64,000 bases of DNA from Pyrocephalus nanus (taxonomy: Eukaryota > Chordata > Aves > Passeriformes > Tyrannidae), in contig CM076270.1 in the NCBI GenBank assembly GCA_038380795.1, forward strand, positions 14,427,001-14,491,000, given 5' to 3'. Of this stretch, positions 60,511 through 64,000 are shown in pieces. The position numbers were made by a program, and so were the translations under genes. Numbering within the stretch: the first letter of the stretch is position 1; every line of letters begins with the position of its first letter. Below the pieces are notes generated by a model. It searched no databases and was not told where the DNA came from. It was given only the letters and a program-made list of their open reading frames with translations.

Positions 60511-63500
60511 CTGCAAACAAGGGAGAGGGAAAAAGGATTAACACTGTATGTCAGCACACTTTCTTCAGTTTGTTACTTGAACGGCACTGCAGATTCTGCA
60601 CTCAGTGTCCCTCCCTCCACTGAAACTTCCATGGACACACAGCAAGACCGATAAAGTAGTTCAGGAGCGACTTGGAGGCACAAGTGACAGTTCTGAGCTA
60701 AATCCTCCTGGAAAAAAACAAAAGGTCAATGCAAGTTAAGTATGAAACTTCTGTGATTTGTGTCCAGAATATCTCTGTGACAAAACAATGAAAGAAACAG
60801 GGCAAGCACACCAACTGCACACATGGGCACTGAAAGCATCACTGCAGGAGCTGGCTGAACACTGTCCTGCTACAAGGGGGACTCACCTTTCAGTGCAGCT
60901 CCCAAGAGAAGGGAGCAGGGAGGGAACAAGGTGCCAGGCTGGACAATGCACAGTGCCCTAGAACCCTGTGGCACTCACTCTCACTTATTCCTGGGGGCAA
61001 GGATGTCCTTTGTCTTTCAAACACACTACAGACACTACTGGTGAGTGTGACACCGATGACAGAGAACCCAAATCAATCAGCAAAAGAAAACCACAAGACT
61101 CAAGTGGAAGGTTCTCTGCCTGAGCAGGGGGTTGGAACTGGATGATCTTTAAGGTCCTTCCAACCTAAACCATTCCATGGTTCTTGGTAAGTTCCCCTCT
61201 ACAAACACATCCAGTTACTCAAGCTCTGTGGGAAGTCACAAAACTGTAACATTTTAGAGCTCTCAGTTACTTTTACCAGCGTGTTTTAGTGTCACCAACT
61301 GTGGTGATATTAAAAGAAACAATGGTCATTTCAGTTTGGAAAGTGATGAACTAAATTACTTCCATGAGTCTTCCTTCCCAAAAAACATGTGCTATACTGG
61401 CCCTACATACATAAGTGAGACTCTGCTTCACCTGCAGAATGATGAGTTACAGCCCTCTGCTAAGGGAAAGGGAGAATAAAATCACAGCAAAGCCTTCATC
61501 CTCAGCTCCTCTGCCAGCACTGAAAGCAGCAGCAGCCTGACTGGAGCTCTGAGTGACCGCAGCTTCAGAGACACAGACGCTTATGAGAAGTTTTACTTCA
61601 AATTACCTGAGAAATTTCCAACCACGTATTTTAATACTACCAAAATAAACGTGTAAGTCTCCCTCTTTGCACACATATTTGAGATTAGGCAAAGATTGGC
61701 AGTATTTATTTTTTATGTTTAATATTTCATATTTATATACACATACAATTACCGTACTTGTTTGAGGAAGCTTTGCTGCCAACAATCCAGCCTTCTCATT
61801 CTCAACAGAAAACAATAGGACAGCAGAGCCAAGAGACACACTGAGAATAAAACCAGTTTATTTCTACTACTGGTTTCTCAATAACTGGAAAAGATCAATG
61901 TGCAGCAGCCTCACTTCCCATTCCAGCATCCTACAGAGAGAAAGTTACCTCCCAAAACCTTCCTGCAGGCACACCAGCCATACACCCCAGCTCATCTCCT
62001 GCTGATGTGCACAGGAAGAGCAAGGGACACACTATTTTTGGCAATGCTCTTGGGCCCTGCCAAGAGTGGCTCCATCTGATGTGCCTTTTCACGAGGCACA
62101 CTGACACACACAGGATTTCCTCCCAACTCCAGAAGCCAAAGGCCAGCAAGGGACTGGTTTGGTGGCCATCAGCTCCACACGCACACTGTAACAGCAGCGA
62201 TGGTCGGGGCCACAAGGAAGCACGTCCTGACCTTCTCTGGCAGAGGGGACCCTGCAGGGGGCTGTGAAATAAGTGGGGACTGGGCACAGGCCAAGCAGAG
62301 CAGCAAATTTCCACAAGAAAGCAAACAGAAGCAGCCAACAGGCCAACCTTGCTCTCAAGAAACCATCTTAGCAGGTCCCCAAAACTTCCTAAGTGTCTCC
62401 TTGTTTGAGGCAAAGCCAAACTAACTGACAGCATACTCAGGATTCCTCTGTGGTTTCACACACTTGACCCATCAAAACAGATTCTTGTCCTTTTCTGTAA
62501 ACCTTCAGGAGGTTCTAGATAAGAATTCATAGGTGTCAGTGTGCACAGGGGCTCCTGGGGAAAAAAGCAAAGCCAGAAGAGTAGCCCTAATTTATTTCCT
62601 AGATCAAGGGTGACTGAAGTGGTCCTGTAGAAGGCTTTAGGACTTGCCCTCTTTTCCTTAAGCTGTCAGAAAGGCTTTGTATCTCATCTGTAAACCTGAA
62701 CCAATGGAACTGCTTATGAAAATCAGATTTCAGTCAAAATACACAAGAATAACATTTAGATTACTCTTTGTTAACTAAAAAAGTATCTGAAATGTATAAA
62801 GAGTGCCAGAAGGCAAGCCAGGAGCCCCTGAAAATCGGCTAAAGCAGAGAAGTGGAGAAGATCTGATGTTTTCACAGCTTCTACTGGAACATATCTTCTC
62901 ATATCCTAGTTTTTGTCTCCCAAACTATTACAAATACATTGCTTTCAATTTTGAATAAAATAACTATTCAGTTAAGCTCTTGGAAAGTTGCGAGAGTGCT
63001 TGTGAGAAAACTGTTAATTGTGCTGCTTGATTTTGCTAAAATATATCCAACTTGTATAATTATGTTTATCAGAAAAGAATCTAGAAAGAGTAAAGGGGAG
63101 TATGGACATGACTGACTTCAGCTGAATGTGAATAGTGATTCTGTGTCAATATGAGGCTACATAATTCCACTTTTATTCATATTAATACCTAAGTACAACA
63201 GATCTGCCTGCAACCCTAGTGAGAAAGGTTGTACCTACACTCATAATTGACACTTAAAACACTGAGATTCACAAATCCATTAAAATATTGTCTGCTAACA
63301 AAGTAGTTCCAAGCAACTTATGACAAAAATCTCTACATCACAAGTATTGTAATAAAATCATCCAACCAGAACTCAGAGGGAATTAACAGCGGCATTTACC
63401 TGCTTGGATCCCAATACCTAATTTCTTCATATTCCTTTTTAACACTAAAAACAAAATTTGTAAGATCTATTCCTCAAACATTTCTTCATAGTAGAGGATC

Positions 63501-64000
63501 GCTCTTTGTCCAAACCAGCAAACAGAAATGCTCCTATCCATCCAAATAACTGAAATTCAAGCTCCACGAGCTAGAATTGATTATTTTGCAGGTCTCATTT
63601 CCAGAAGCAGTTCAGCCTGGAGAACATCCAGCTCAGCCACCACAAAGAGCAGGAGGAAGGAAGGAGGGAAGCATTAGGAGCTGACCCAGATTCCTCCTTT
63701 GGTGGCAGCAATCCCTGAGCAGTGTGGGATCAGTGCTCATTAAACACCTGGGTGTTAATCACTGTAACACAGCCTGATGCTCTCCCTTTCTCCAGGTGAC
63801 GTCAGGTTTTCCACACCAGCTGCCCAGGAGGGAGCAATGAATGCCTTTCCCTTGGCATCACCACTCACCTAAGCTGGAGACAGAGAGATTGCTCAGACTG
63901 ATTCCCCATTGTCTGAGCAGCACAGGCCCATCCTGCTGCACTGTCTGCACTCTCCATGCTCCCTGGAAGGACAGACTCATTCCCAGCAGAGAAGGTGCCT
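60511..64000 (-). other. ARMC8: ARMC8 upstream intron(s), no exon recognised
   Basis: The N-terminal 145 residues of ARMC8 must be encoded by exons at or beyond this stretch. I looked for the expected segments (human TIFTSPVTPEELLYT and ECAVVLGSLAMGTENN) and found none. A CR1 fragment at 61,105-61,185 is the only feature seen. Confidence 0.65.
61105..61185 (+). mobile_element. CR1 LINE 3'-end fragment, plus orientation
   Basis: GGGGGTTGGAACTGGATGAT, then CTTTAAGGTCCTTCCAACCT AAACCATTCCATGG, matches the last bases of avian CR1 (GGGTTGGACTAGATGATCTC ... GGTCCCTTCCAACC ... ATTCTATG). Very short, 5'-truncated copy. Confidence 0.75.

Noticed and set aside
61931..62434. 167-codon minus-strand frame as a possible upstream ARMC8 exon
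   Set aside because: The translation shows no armadillo-like pattern and does not match the expected N-terminal ARMC8 segments.
1..64000. Bacterial-type systems (operons, CRISPR arrays, defence islands) or endogenous viral genes
   Set aside because: The window is wholly vertebrate in gene structure; no repeat array with spacers, no viral-type frame and no LTR pair was seen.

Overview
The window is nuclear DNA from a bird. Three minus-strand vertebrate genes are split into short exons with GT-AG introns, many of them small (84 and 86 bases at the shortest). Fragments of the avian LINE family CR1 lie in introns, and a CpG island covers one promoter. The form of one CR1 3' end (46.7-46.9 kb) resembles songbird copies, but I do not press the identification below 'bird'. 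No prokaryotic, viral, CRISPR or toxin content was seen. All exon borders were worked out by eye from splice signals, reading phase and remembered human proteins; no search was run.

Layout on the minus strand, from high to low coordinates. (1) 60,510-34,221: ARMC8, an armadillo-repeat scaffold of the CTLH/GID ubiquitin ligase. Seventeen exons encode the last 528 residues and the stop; the first ~145 residues lie beyond 64,000. Its 3' UTR probably runs to about 32.4 or 31.8 kb. (2) 30,072-24.2 kb: NME9 (TXNDC6), a thioredoxin-domain protein of cilia and flagella. Six coding exons join in phase; the terminal exon is uncertain, and no exon for the nucleoside diphosphate kinase half was found. 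(3) 24,032-380: VPS8, the CORVET tethering subunit. Twenty-two exons encode the first 681 residues; the rest lies below position 1.

The exons join perfectly in phase: VPS8 2,043 nt = 681 codons; ARMC8 1,587 nt = 529 codons with stop. Every intron called starts GT and ends AG. The genes are not an operon and do not share a pathway, although VPS8 and ARMC8 both touch endosomal or ubiquitin biology. Their close head-to-tail packing is the main structural feature: the NME9 poly(A) signal lies about 170 bases upstream of the VPS8 start codon.

Points worth a second look: the missing NDK half of NME9, a 14-bp palindrome resembling an RFX X-box at the presumed NME9 promoter, a possible frame-shifting cryptic exon in NME9, short tandem repeats at two promoters, and the gene order itself. 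I found no convincing undescribed biological system; this is mostly ordinary avian gene and intron sequence.
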